From positions 1-7,322 of the forward strand of contig JAQBXG010000085.1 of the NCBI GenBank assembly GCA_027625125.1: DNA of 7,322 nucleotides. The letters are read 5' to 3'. This document shows, one piece after another, positions 1 to 6,746 of this stretch (position 1 is the first letter of the stretch; every line of letters starts with the position of its first letter). A program made the position numbers and the translations under genes. The stretch is from Pseudomonadota bacterium (GTDB lineage Bacteria; Pseudomonadota; Alphaproteobacteria; UBA2966; CAIVPW01). The notes under the pieces were generated by a model. It had not been told where the DNA came from and did not search any database. It saw nothing but the letters and a program-made list of their open reading frames with translations.

Positions 1-174
1 GGCGGCGGTCGCCTGGGCATGGGCCAGGATCGGCGGATCGGATTGGGCGCGCCGCGCCGCTTCGCCGTGGGACAGGTCCTCGAGTTCGCCGTCCGGCCCG
101 AGCCAGGCCGCCCGCGCCACGCCGACGACCAGAACGCCGGCGGCGGAAACCACGGGATTTGGGGGGACCGCCAT
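1..174 (-). CDS. N-terminal fragment of a probable DinG-family ATP-dependent DNA helicase (runs off the left edge)
   Basis: The minus strand reads open from an ATG at 174-172 to the window edge, 58 codons with no stop. The translation starts MAVPPNPVVSAAGVLVVGVA, continues with RAAWLGPDGELEDLSHGEAA and ends near PPILAHAQATAA. A short hydrophobic strand, an 'AxWLxPDGExExLS' stretch and a 'PPxLxHxxATA' stretch match my memory of the N-terminus of alphaproteobacterial DinG-type (superfamily 2) helicases, which act in DNA repair and replication. The Walker A and DEAH-type motifs would lie outside the window, so the enzymatic call rests on N-terminal resemblance alone. The ATG has no Shine-Dalgarno sequence upstream; a TATACT box sits 8 nt before it, so it may be leaderless. 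The gene is divergent from lysK. That a real gene is here is fairly likely; the product is an inference. Confidence 0.55.
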   Translation of the reverse strand, partial: MAVPPNPVVSAAGVLVVGVARAAWLGPDGELEDLSHGEAARRAQSDPPILAHAQATAA

Positions 175-182
175 CGTCGCCG

Positions 183-188
183 AGTATA
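183..188 (-). promoter_or_regulatory. Candidate -10 box for the leftward helicase gene
   Basis: Read on the minus strand this is TATACT, 5 of 6 matches to the sigma-70 -10 consensus. It ends 8 nt before the ATG at 174, so transcription would start at or next to the start codon. No recognisable -35 hexamer lies at the right distance (the minus strand there reads CGCCCG), so this may be chance. Confidence 0.25.
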
Positions 189-218
189 CGGGGTTGGCGC
201 GGCGGCGGGCGCGGGCCG

Positions 219-247
219 TTGACGGGTCGGGGCGATGCTCCTAGGTT
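219..247 (+). promoter_or_regulatory. lysK: Candidate sigma-70-type promoter for lysK and the downstream genes
   Basis: TTGACG at 219-224 (5 of 6 to the -35 consensus) is followed after exactly 17 nt by TAGGTT at 242-247 (3 of 6 to the -10). The predicted start of transcription would be near 254, leaving a leader of about 25 nt before the lysK ATG at 279. It is the only good -35/-10 pair in the intergenic region and is correctly placed to drive the six-gene block. The -10 is weak, so this is a candidate only. Confidence 0.4.
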
Positions 248-278
248 CGCGGCCTCGGCCGGTTGGACCCCGCGACAT

Positions 279-1862
279 ATGAACGATGCCGCAGACAGCG
301 CGCCCCGCGGCGAGGCGTGGCCGTTTCAGGAGGCGCGCAAGCTTTTGGCGCGGCAGAAACCGGGCGCCGACGCGGTGCTGTTCGAGACCGGGTACGGGCC
401 TTCGGGTCTGCCCCATATCGGCACGTTCGGCGAAGTCGTGCGGACCTCGATGGTGCGGCAGGCGTTCGCGGCGCTGACCGACACGCCGAGCCGCCTGATC
501 GCGTTTTCCGACGACATGGACGGGTTGCGCGGCATTCCCGACAACATTCCCAATCCGGAGCGCATCCGGGAGCATCTGGGCAAGCCGCTCACGTCGGTGC
601 CCGATCCGTTCGGCAAGTTCGAAAGTTTCGGCCACCACAACAACGCGATGTTCCGGCGGTTGCTGGACGATCTGGGGGTCGCGTACGAATTTCGCTCGGC
701 CACCGATTGCTACAAGTCCGGTGTGTTCGACGAGATGTTGTTGCGAATGCTGGAGCGCCACGACGAAGTGCGGTCGATCGTGCTGCCGACGTTGGGCGCA
801 GAGCGGCGCGCGACTTATAGCCCGTTCTTGCCGGTCAGTCCCGACACCGGGCGCGTGTTGCAGGTGCCGCTGGTGGCGTGGGACGCCGACGCCGGCACCA
901 TCGTCTATGACGAGGACGGCAAGCGCATCGAGACGCCGGTGACCGGCGGACGTTGCAAGTTGCAGTGGAAGGCCGACTGGGCGATGCGGTGGGCAGCGTT
1001 CGGCGTCGATTACGAGATGTCCGGCAAGGACCTGATCGATTCGGTGCGGCTTTCGACCCGCATCTGCAAGGCACTGGGCGGGCGTCCGCCGGAGACTTAC
1101 ATCTATGAGCTGTTTCTGGACGAGAACGGCGAGAAGATTTCGAAATCGCGCGGCAACGGCCTGACGCTGGACGAATGGCTGGCGGTCGCGTCGCCGGAGA
1201 GCCTGAAGATGTATATGTTCCACGCGCCGCGGCGGGCGAAGCGGTTGTTCTTCGACGTCATTCCGCGTGCGTTCGACGACTATCTGGACGCGATCGAAAA
1301 ATACCCGGCGCAGACGCCGGAGGATCAGCGCAACAATCCCGCCTGGTTCCTGCACAACGGCGCGCCGCCGCGCGAAGACGTGCCGGTGACGTTCTCGATG
1401 CTGCTCAATCTGGCCGGGGTCGCCAATACCGACGACCGCAAGGTGTTGTGGGGGTTCGTCAGCCGCTATGCGCCGGACACCTCGCCGGAGAAGAATCCGC
1501 TTTTGGATGCGATGGTCGGATACGCGATTGCGTACTATCGCACCGTTGTCTATCCGGCAAAGCGTCACCGCGCCGCCACGGTCGACGAGGCGGCGGCGAT
1601 GCGGTCGTTGATCGCGGCGCTGGAAGCGTTGCCGGACGACGCGGTGTCGGAGGACATCCAGAGCGAGGTTTATGCGGTGGGTCGCGCGCACGGATATGAG
1701 AACCTGCGGGCCTGGTTCCAGGTGCTTTACGAGGTGTTGTTCGGCCAGTCGCAGGGGCCGCGCATGGGGTCGTTTATCCAGTTGTATGGAATGCGCGACT
1801 CGATTGCGCTGATCCGGCGCGCGTTGGACGGCGAACTGGTCGGGGAAGCGGCGGAGGGCTGA
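279..1862 (+). CDS. lysK: Class I lysyl-tRNA synthetase (LysRS-I)
   Basis: 527 aa, a normal length for the family. The cytoplasmic enzyme charges tRNA-Lys with lysine using ATP. This is the class I form (TIGR00467/PF01921; some databases call it lysS), common in archaea and many alphaproteobacteria and unrelated to the class II LysRS of E. coli. Class I signatures are visible: HIGT (residues 46-49, within GLPHIGTFGE) and KISKS (286-290, followed by RGNG), the two ATP-binding loops of the Rossmann fold. The stretch between carries the lysine pocket, and the helical C-terminal third should bind the anticodon. I chose ATG 279 because it gives the family length. An in-frame TTG at 159 would add 40 low-complexity residues and overlap the divergent gene. 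No strong ribosome site precedes the ATG. First gene of the block; its TGA is 6 nt before the SRAP gene. No frameshift or missing motif seen. Confidence 0.95.
   Translation: MNDAADSAPRGEAWPFQEARKLLARQKPGADAVLFETGYGPSGLPHIGTFGEVVRTSMVRQAFAALTDTPSRLIAFSDDMDGLRGIPDNIPNPERIREHLGKPLTSVPDPFGKFESFGHHNNAMFRRLLDDLGVAYEFRSATDCYKSGVFDEMLLRMLERHDEVRSIVLPTLGAERRATYSPFLPVSPDTGRVLQVPLVAWDADAGTIVYDEDGKRIETPVTGGRCKLQWKADWAMRWAAFGVDYEMSGKDLIDSVRLSTRICKALGGRPPETYIYELFLDENGEKISKSRGNGLTLDEWLAVASPESLKMYMFHAPRRAKRLFFDVIPRAFDDYLDAIEKYPAQTPEDQRNNPAWFLHNGAPPREDVPVTFSMLLNLAGVANTDDRKVLWGFVSRYAPDTSPEKNPLLDAMVGYAIAYYRTVVYPAKRHRAATVDEAAAMRSLIAALEALPDDAVSEDIQSEVYAVGRAHGYENLRAWFQVLYEVLFGQSQGPRMGSFIQLYGMRDSIALIRRALDGELVGEAAEG
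1853..1857 (+). promoter_or_regulatory. Ribosome binding site of the SRAP gene
   Basis: GGAGG inside the last codons of lysK, 11 nt before the GTG at 1869. It supports initiation at this non-ATG codon, and its place inside lysK suggests the two genes are translated from one message. Confidence 0.6.
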
Positions 1863-1868
1863 CCGCGG

Positions 1869-2576
1869 GTGTGCGGGCGGTACATGATTACGACGCCGCC
1901 CGAGGCGGTCGCGCGCCTGTTCGCCGCCGCCGGCCTGCCGAACTTTCCGCCCCGGTACAATGTGGCCCCGACCCAATCGGTGCCGGTGGTGCGGCGGAGC
2001 GGGGCCGGTGCGCGGGAGTTGGCGATGATGCGCTGGGGGCTGGTGCCGGGGCACTGGTCGCGGGGGGCAAGAGGCAAGCCGATGATCAATGCGCGGTCGG
2101 AGACCGCCGCGCGGCTGGATCCGTTTCGCCGCGCGTTCGCACAGCGCCGCTGTCTGGTGCCCGCCAACGGATACTATGAATGGGAAAAACGCCGGGACGG
2201 CCGCCAACCGTTTCTGTTCCGGCCCCGCGACGGATCGCTGTTCGCGATGGCGGGGCTATGGGAAGAAGCGCGCGACGATGCGTTCGGCCCGCCGCTGGTT
2301 TCCTGCACGATCCTGACGACGACCCCCAGCGATCTGGTGCGGCCGTTGCACGACCGCATGCCGGTGATTCTGGCCCCGGCCGCGTGGCCCGCGTGGCTGG
2401 GCGAGACGGCGGCGGACGCGGCGGAGCTGGCGCAACTGTTGCGGCCCGGCGGCGACGAGGACTTTGCATGCGTGGCCGTATCGCGGCGGGTCAATGCCGT
2501 CGCCAACGACGATGCCGCCTGCATCGAGCCGGTGGCGACCAAGCCGGGCGGCGAGGGGAACGATGTCGCTGATTGA
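1869..2576 (+). CDS. SRAP-domain protein (YedK/HMCES family), abasic-site DNA-protein crosslink factor
   Basis: 235 aa, the usual size for a one-domain SRAP protein. Family members (E. coli YedK, human HMCES) bind abasic sites in single-stranded DNA and form a thiazolidine link through Cys2 after Met1 is removed, shielding the lesion. The active-site set is complete: Cys2 (start MCGRY), Asn75 (MINARSET), Glu104 (RCLVPANGYYEW) and His161 (LVRPLHDRMPVIL), at nearly the same positions as in YedK. Other signatures are NVAPTQ (31-36), MRWGLVP (54-60) and VSRRVNAVANDD (204-215). The GTG at 1869 is the right start because it alone places the catalytic cysteine second, and a GGAGG lies 11 nt upstream. 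The gene starts 6 nt after lysK and its 3' end overlaps pyrD by 14 nt. Probably constitutive with the housekeeping block; no SOS box seen. E. coli's copy is yedK; I give no symbol because that name is not standard in alphaproteobacteria. Confidence 0.95.
   Translation: MCGRYMITTPPEAVARLFAAAGLPNFPPRYNVAPTQSVPVVRRSGAGARELAMMRWGLVPGHWSRGARGKPMINARSETAARLDPFRRAFAQRRCLVPANGYYEWEKRRDGRQPFLFRPRDGSLFAMAGLWEEARDDAFGPPLVSCTILTTTPSDLVRPLHDRMPVILAPAAWPAWLGETAADAAELAQLLRPGGDEDFACVAVSRRVNAVANDDAACIEPVATKPGGEGNDVAD
2553..2558 (+). promoter_or_regulatory. pyrD: Ribosome binding site of pyrD
   Basis: GAGGGG within the 3' end of the SRAP gene, 4 nt before the ATG at 2563. It decides between this ATG and upstream in-frame codons (for example 2464) that would add about 33 residues of shadow sequence. 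The spacing is a little short. Confidence 0.5.
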
Positions 2577-3612
2577 CCTTGGGATGCCGCTGGCGCGGAT
2601 GCTGGACCCGGAGACGGCGCATGCGCTGTCGGTGCGGATGCTGGCGAGCGGGATGCTGCGCCCGCGGACGCCGCCGCCGGACCCGCGCCTTGCGACCGAA
2701 GTGCTGGGGCTGCGGTTCAAGTCGCCGATCGGCCTTGCCGCCGGATTCGACAAGAACGCCGAAGTGCCCGACGCGATGCTGGGATTCGGGTTCGGGTTTG
2801 TCGAGGTCGGCACCATCACGCCGAAGCCGCAGGCGGGCAATCCGCATCCGCGCATGTTCCGGTTGCGCGCGAACCGCGCGGTCATCAACCGGCTGGGGTT
2901 CAACAACCAGGGGCTGGAGGCGGCGGCCGGGCGGCTGGCGGCGCGGCGACGCGATGGCGGGCCGGTCGCCGCCAACATCGGACCCAATCGAGACTCCGCA
3001 GATCGCATCCAGGATTTCGAACTCTGCGCCGCGCGCATCGCGCCGTTGGCGGACCTGTTGGTGCTGAATATTTCGTCGCCGAACACGCCGGGGTTGCGGG
3101 ATTTGCAGGGCGGCGATGCGGTCGGCAACATCCTGCGGCGCACGATCGCCGCGGCGCGGGACAGCGGCGCGGCGCTGCCGGTGCTGTTGAAGATCGCCCC
3201 CGATCTGGATGCCGGCGAGGTCGAGGCGGTTGTCGAGGCGGCGGTGGCGGCCGGGGCCGCCGGGCTGGTGATCGGCAATACGACCGTATCGCGCCCCGAC
3301 GGGTTGCGCGGACGCCATCGCGGCGAACAGGGGGGCCTGAGTGGCCCGCCGCTGTTCGGGCTTTCGACGCGGGTGCTGGCGCAGGCGGCGGGCATCGCCC
3401 GCGGCCGGTTGGCATTGGTCGGGGTCGGCGGCGTGTCGTCGGGCGCCGATGCATATGTGAAAATCCGCGCCGGGGCCGACCTGGTCGAGCTGTATACGGC
3501 GCTGGCGTATGAAGGCCCCGGTCTGGTGCGGCGCATTCACGACGAACTGGCGGCGCTGCTGGACCGCGACGGCTTTGCCTCGGTGGCGGCAGCCAAGGGC
3601 GCAGGCTTGTGA
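2563..3612 (+). CDS. pyrD: Dihydroorotate dehydrogenase, class 2 (quinone-dependent)
   Basis: 349 aa, typical of class 2 PyrD. It oxidises dihydroorotate to orotate with FMN and passes electrons to ubiquinone, the fourth step of UMP synthesis, at the inner face of the cytoplasmic membrane. The N-terminal helical part (about 1-40), which distinguishes class 2 and docks to the membrane, is present. FMN barrel motifs in order: GFDKNAE (61-67, FMN lysine K64), GTITPKPQAGNPHPRMFR (83-100), INRLGFNNQG (108-117), NIGPNRD (138-144), NISSPNTPGLRDLQ (169-182, catalytic base Ser172), LLKIAPDL (208-215, K210), GNTT (238-241), GGLSGPPLF (257-265) and GVGGVSSG (287-294). ATG 2563 is preferred because of the GAGGGG and the natural N-terminus MSLIDLGMPLARMLDPETAH. 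It overlaps the SRAP gene by 14 nt and the next gene by 4 nt, so coupling is likely. Nothing in the catalytic set is missing. Confidence 0.96.
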   Translation: MSLIDLGMPLARMLDPETAHALSVRMLASGMLRPRTPPPDPRLATEVLGLRFKSPIGLAAGFDKNAEVPDAMLGFGFGFVEVGTITPKPQAGNPHPRMFRLRANRAVINRLGFNNQGLEAAAGRLAARRRDGGPVAANIGPNRDSADRIQDFELCAARIAPLADLLVLNISSPNTPGLRDLQGGDAVGNILRRTIAAARDSGAALPVLLKIAPDLDAGEVEAVVEAAVAAGAAGLVIGNTTVSRPDGLRGRHRGEQGGLSGPPLFGLSTRVLAQAAGIARGRLALVGVGGVSSGADAYVKIRAGADLVELYTALAYEGPGLVRRIHDELAALLDRDGFASVAAAKGAGL

Positions 3613-4799
3613 ACGCGGCCGGCCATATCGCCGTCGCGGCGGCCTATGGGATGGCGGCAGCAGGCGTCGGATGGGGGCTGCCGTTGGTCGCCGCGGGCGT
3701 GTCCAGCGCGGAGGCGGTGCTGGCGGGGGCAGGCATGTTTGTGGCTGCGGCGCTGGCCCATGAGGCGCTCGCGCGGCGGCGGGCGACCGACGGGGTGCGG
3801 CGCGACATGCAAAAGCTGCAAAAAGCGCAGGCGGCGAACACCGCGAAACTGGAACGCGCCGAGCGAGAGTTGGCATCGCTGCGGCGTGCGTTGGGAGTCG
3901 TGAACGCCGAATCCGATGCCGACCTGATCGGCGAAATGCGCGTCATCCGCAGCCTGTTGAAGAAGATCACCGACCGCAGCGCCGCGAGCCAGGAGGTGCG
4001 CGACGGCGCCGCGATTCCGCGCGCCGTTGCCGCCGAGCGGGTCGCGGGCCGCCTTTCCGCCGAACAGATTCTGGAGATTACCCGCGCCGGGCTGGAGAAC
4101 AACCGCGTCGATCTGTATTTGCAGTCGATCGTAAGTCTGCCGCAACGCAAGGTGCGGTTCTATGAAGTGTTCAGCCGTATCCGCAACGATGCCGGCAACG
4201 TCATCGTGCCCGAGCAATACCTGTCGTTGGTCGAGGATTCCGGCATGATCTCGGCGCTGGATAATCTGTTGCTGTTCCGGTGCGTGCAACTTGTGCGGCG
4301 GGCACGGCGCGACAATGCCGATGTCGGCGTGTTCGTCAACCTGTCGGCCCAGGCGCTGCTGGACGAGGAGTTCTTTCCGCAGTTTCTGGAGTTTCTGGAG
4401 CGCAACGCCGAGATGTCGGAGAGCCTGGTGTTCGAGATGTCGCAGGTGGATGCGGCGAATCCCGGCGTGGCGGCGAATCTAGGCGTGTTGCGGCGCGCCG
4501 GGTTCGCGTTCTCGCTGGACAAGGTCGATTCCCTTGATCTGGACTTCGACGATCTGGCGCGGCGCAATTTCCGGTTCGTCAAGATCGAGGCGAGAAAGCT
4601 GTTGTCACAGGACGTGCAGCAACGCATGACGATTCATATGGCGGACCTGAAAGAGGCGATGAAGCGCGCCGGGCTCGAACTGATCGCCGAGAAGGTCGAG
4701 GAGGAGGACGAGGTGCTGGGGCTGCTGGACTTCAACGTCGACTATGGCCAGGGGTTCCTGTTTGGCGAGCCGCGACCGGCGCTGGATACACCGGTTTGA
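3609..4799 (+). CDS. TipF-like membrane protein: two TM helices, coiled coil and degenerate EAL domain
   Basis: 396 aa, starting at a GTG that overlaps the pyrD stop (GTGA), with AAGGG 9 nt upstream. Layout: two hydrophobic segments (about 5-29 and 34-51), a charged heptad-like coiled coil (about 58-96), a linker, then an EAL domain (about 148-392). Active-site residues by analogy with RocR/BlrP1: Glu186 (in EVF, the EAL motif), Asn244 (FVNLS), Glu276 (FEMSQ), Asp304, Lys325 (FVKIE), Glu361 (AEKVEE) and Gln381 (QGFLFGEP) are kept. The loop-6 glutamate is Gln279 and the second Asp of the DDFG motif is Lys305. Active c-di-GMP phosphodiesterases need both, so I infer little or no hydrolysis. This architecture is that of TipF of Caulobacter, a non-catalytic c-di-GMP receptor that positions flagellum assembly. 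No flagellar genes are in view, so the role rests on architecture. It could instead be another EAL-derived scaffold. Confidence 0.85.
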   Translation: MNAAGHIAVAAAYGMAAAGVGWGLPLVAAGVSSAEAVLAGAGMFVAAALAHEALARRRATDGVRRDMQKLQKAQAANTAKLERAERELASLRRALGVVNAESDADLIGEMRVIRSLLKKITDRSAASQEVRDGAAIPRAVAAERVAGRLSAEQILEITRAGLENNRVDLYLQSIVSLPQRKVRFYEVFSRIRNDAGNVIVPEQYLSLVEDSGMISALDNLLLFRCVQLVRRARRDNADVGVFVNLSAQALLDEEFFPQFLEFLERNAEMSESLVFEMSQVDAANPGVAANLGVLRRAGFAFSLDKVDSLDLDFDDLARRNFRFVKIEARKLLSQDVQQRMTIHMADLKEAMKRAGLELIAEKVEEEDEVLGLLDFNVDYGQGFLFGEPRPALDTPV

Positions 4800-5662
4800 C
4801 GGTGCGCATTCTGAACGGGCTGGCCGAGGTGGCGGACCGGTACGATGCCGCGATCCTGGATTCGTGGGGCGTGTTGCACAACGGCGTCGAGCCGTATGCC
4901 GGGGTTCTGGAGTGTCTGGCGCGGATGCGCGCGGCCGGGTGGCGCACCGTCGTGCTGTCAAATGCACCGCGACAGGGCGAAGCGGTAGCCAGGCAGGTGG
5001 CCGGGTTCGGGGTTCCCGCCGATGCCTATGATGCGATCGTGACCTCGGGCGATCTGGCGCGGGCTGCGTTGCGCGACCGGTCCGATGCCGCCCACCGCGA
5101 CCTGGGACGCCGGTTATTTCACCTTGGCCCGGAACGGGACTGGGGCCTGCTGGACGGGCTGGCGTATGAACGCGCCGACGACATCTCCGCGTGCGACTTT
5201 GTGCTGAATACCGGCCTGTACAACGACGAGACCGAGACGGCGGCGGACTATGCGGAACTGTTGTCGGAGGCACTGGCCCGCCACTTGCCGATGCTGTGCG
5301 CAAATCCCGACCTGGAAGTGAACCGGGGCGGCAAGCGGGTGCCGTGCGCCGGCGCGGTGGCCGCGGCCTATGCCCGCATCGGCGGCGACGTCGCCTACCA
5401 TGGCAAGCCCGCCCGCGCCGCGTTCGAGGCATGCCTTCGCAAGTTGCCGGGGGTGGCGCGCGAGCGGGTGCTGGTCGTCGGTGACAGTCTGGCGACCGAC
5501 ATCGCCGGGGCCGCCGCGTCGGAAATCGATGCGCTGTTCGTCACCGGCGGCATCCACGCCGGAGAATTCGGGCCGGAGTTGAACGAGGATGCGGTCGAGA
5601 GGCTGTTGCGGTCGCGTGGAGCGGTGGCGGCGGCGGCGATCCGGTCGCTGACGTGGTCCTGA
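4796..5662 (+). CDS. HAD-superfamily (subfamily IIA-like, TIGR01459 type) hydrolase
   Basis: 288 aa. HAD motifs are visible: motif I LDSWGVLHNG (21-30) with nucleophile Asp22; motif II VVLSNAPRQ (52-60) with Ser55; motif III HGKP (202-205) with Lys204; motif IV VVGDSLATDI (227-236) with Asp230 and Asp235. A C2-type cap would lie between motifs II and III, as in NagD-like phosphatases. The residue two after the nucleophile, usually the Asp acid/base, is Trp24; 'DxWGV' is, to my knowledge, normal for the TIGR01459 group, whose substrate is unknown. The start is uncertain. TTG 4796 overlaps the previous stop (TTGA, 4 nt) and gives MTVRILNGLAEVADRYD, the family's normal N-terminus; GTG 4802 is the alternative. 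Neither has a clear ribosome site, so expression may depend on coupling to the TipF-like gene. Cytoplasmic, with no signal peptide. A role in phosphate-ester metabolism is inferred only from the fold. Confidence 0.9.
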   Translation: MTVRILNGLAEVADRYDAAILDSWGVLHNGVEPYAGVLECLARMRAAGWRTVVLSNAPRQGEAVARQVAGFGVPADAYDAIVTSGDLARAALRDRSDAAHRDLGRRLFHLGPERDWGLLDGLAYERADDISACDFVLNTGLYNDETETAADYAELLSEALARHLPMLCANPDLEVNRGGKRVPCAGAVAAAYARIGGDVAYHGKPARAAFEACLRKLPGVARERVLVVGDSLATDIAGAAASEIDALFVTGGIHAGEFGPELNEDAVERLLRSRGAVAAAAIRSLTWS

Positions 5663-5665
5663 TCC

Positions 5666-6682
5666 GTGGGGTATTACGACGACAAGCTGGACTCGCTGCG
5701 GGATTTGTTCGCCACCGGTGACGTGCGGGTCGAGGACGAGCGCGTCGTCATCGACGGCAGGGCCTATCCGGTGCTGGACGATGTCATCGTACTGCTGGAC
5801 CCCGCGCTTTGGCCGGACGGCGTGCGCACGCGGCTGGGCGATGCGGCGGCGGCGGGCGACGGCAGCGCGCCGTTCGCGCCGGACATCCAGAAGACGTTCG
5901 GCGCCGAATGGACGAAGTATGCGGAAATATTGCCGGAATACGGCGAAGTGGTCCGGCGCTATTTCGACATTGTTCCCGCCCGCCTGCTGGACGGCGCGCG
6001 AATCCTTGATTTGGGATGCGGGACCGGGCGGTGGAGCTGGTTTCTGAAGGAGCGTGCGCGCGAATTGGTGATGGTCGATTTTTCCGAGGCGATCTTTGTC
6101 GCCCGGCGCAATCTGCGGGATGCGACGGGAACGCTGTTCTTTCTGGGCGACGTGACGCGGTTGCCGTTTCGCGACCGCGCTGCCGATCTGGTGGTCTGTC
6201 TGGGGGTGTTGCATCATTTGCCGGTCGATGCGCTGACGGCGACGCGCGGCCTGGCGAGGCTGGCCCCGGCGGCGCTGGTGTATTTGTACTATGCCCTGGA
6301 CAACCGGCCGGTGTTGTTCCGCGCCGTGTTCCGCGTTGCCGACGCAGTACGGCGCGGGTTGTCGCGAATCGAGCATCCGGGCGCGCGGACGGCGCTGACC
6401 TGGGTCGGGGCGGCGGGGCTGTACCTGCCGTTCGTCGGTCTGGGATGGCTGCTGCGGCCGTTGGGGGTGTCGCGCCACGTGCCGCTTTACGAGGGCTATC
6501 GCGACCGTTCGTTCAAGCTGATGCGGCAGGATTTTTACGACCGGTTCTTTACCCGCATCGAGCAGCGGGTCAGCCGGGCCGAGGTCGCCGCGCTGGCAGA
6601 CAGGTTCGAAAGTGTGACGATTTCGGATGCGGTTCCGTACTGGCATTTTCTTTGTGAAACGCCGCACGATGGCGCGGCGTGA
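5666..6682 (+). CDS. Class I SAM-dependent methyltransferase, substrate unknown
   Basis: 338 aa, GTG start 3 nt after the HAD gene and last in the block; no clear ribosome site. The Rossmann-type methyltransferase core sits in the middle: motif I ILDLGCGTGRW (113-123) for SAM binding, the acidic end of strand 2 in MVDFSEA (136-142), and GDVTRLPFRD (161-170) with DLVVCLGVLHHLP (174-186) as motifs II-III, the pattern of PF08241/PF13649 enzymes. Before it lies an N-terminal region of about 110 residues with no motif I recognise, starting MGYYDDKLDSLRDLFATGDV and including VVIDGRAYPVLDDVIVLLDP. After the core is a hydrophobic stretch (about 244-265) that could be a membrane-associated or buried helix, then a basic/aromatic tail (FKLMRQDFYDRFF). 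The layout hints at a small-molecule or lipid-linked substrate, but this is speculation. Several other readings, such as polyketide, quinone or sugar methylation, cannot be separated from sequence alone. Confidence 0.88.
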   Translation: MGYYDDKLDSLRDLFATGDVRVEDERVVIDGRAYPVLDDVIVLLDPALWPDGVRTRLGDAAAAGDGSAPFAPDIQKTFGAEWTKYAEILPEYGEVVRRYFDIVPARLLDGARILDLGCGTGRWSWFLKERARELVMVDFSEAIFVARRNLRDATGTLFFLGDVTRLPFRDRAADLVVCLGVLHHLPVDALTATRGLARLAPAALVYLYYALDNRPVLFRAVFRVADAVRRGLSRIEHPGARTALTWVGAAGLYLPFVGLGWLLRPLGVSRHVPLYEGYRDRSFKLMRQDFYDRFFTRIEQRVSRAEVAALADRFESVTISDAVPYWHFLCETPHDGAA

Positions 6683-6701
6683 AATCGCGGGCGTTCGGCG
6701 A

Positions 6702-6733
6702 TAGTGGTGCGAATCCAGCGCTTCGTTCCACTA
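6702..6733. repeat. Short palindrome after the methyltransferase gene (hairpin 1, possible terminator)
   Basis: TAGTGGTGCGAA (6702-6713) is followed after an 8 nt loop by TTCGTTCCACTA (6722-6733). Ten of the 12 positions pair, with one T-T mismatch and one G-T wobble. It begins 20 nt after the methyltransferase stop and could end the operon transcript, but no T-run follows (GCCCGTTTG), so it is not a classical intrinsic terminator. Its TAGTGG arms match the nearby mobile-element ends. Confidence 0.6.
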
Positions 6734-6746
6734 GCCCGTTTGATGA

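Noticed and set aside
159..278. 40-residue upstream extension of lysK from a TTG at 159
   Set aside because: It would overlap the divergent gene and the candidate promoter and adds low-complexity sequence; the ATG at 279 gives the normal family length.
2256..3876. Long minus-strand open frames (426 and 461 codons) opposite the SRAP, pyrD and TipF-like genes
   Set aside because: Low-complexity Pro/Arg/Ser-rich translations lying exactly against genes with full family motifs.
5114..6667. 517-codon open frame on the minus strand opposite the HAD and methyltransferase genes
   Set aside because: Antisense shadow produced by high third-position GC; the plus-strand frames carry complete HAD and methyltransferase motifs, while this translation is Arg/Gln/His-rich with no recognisable domain.
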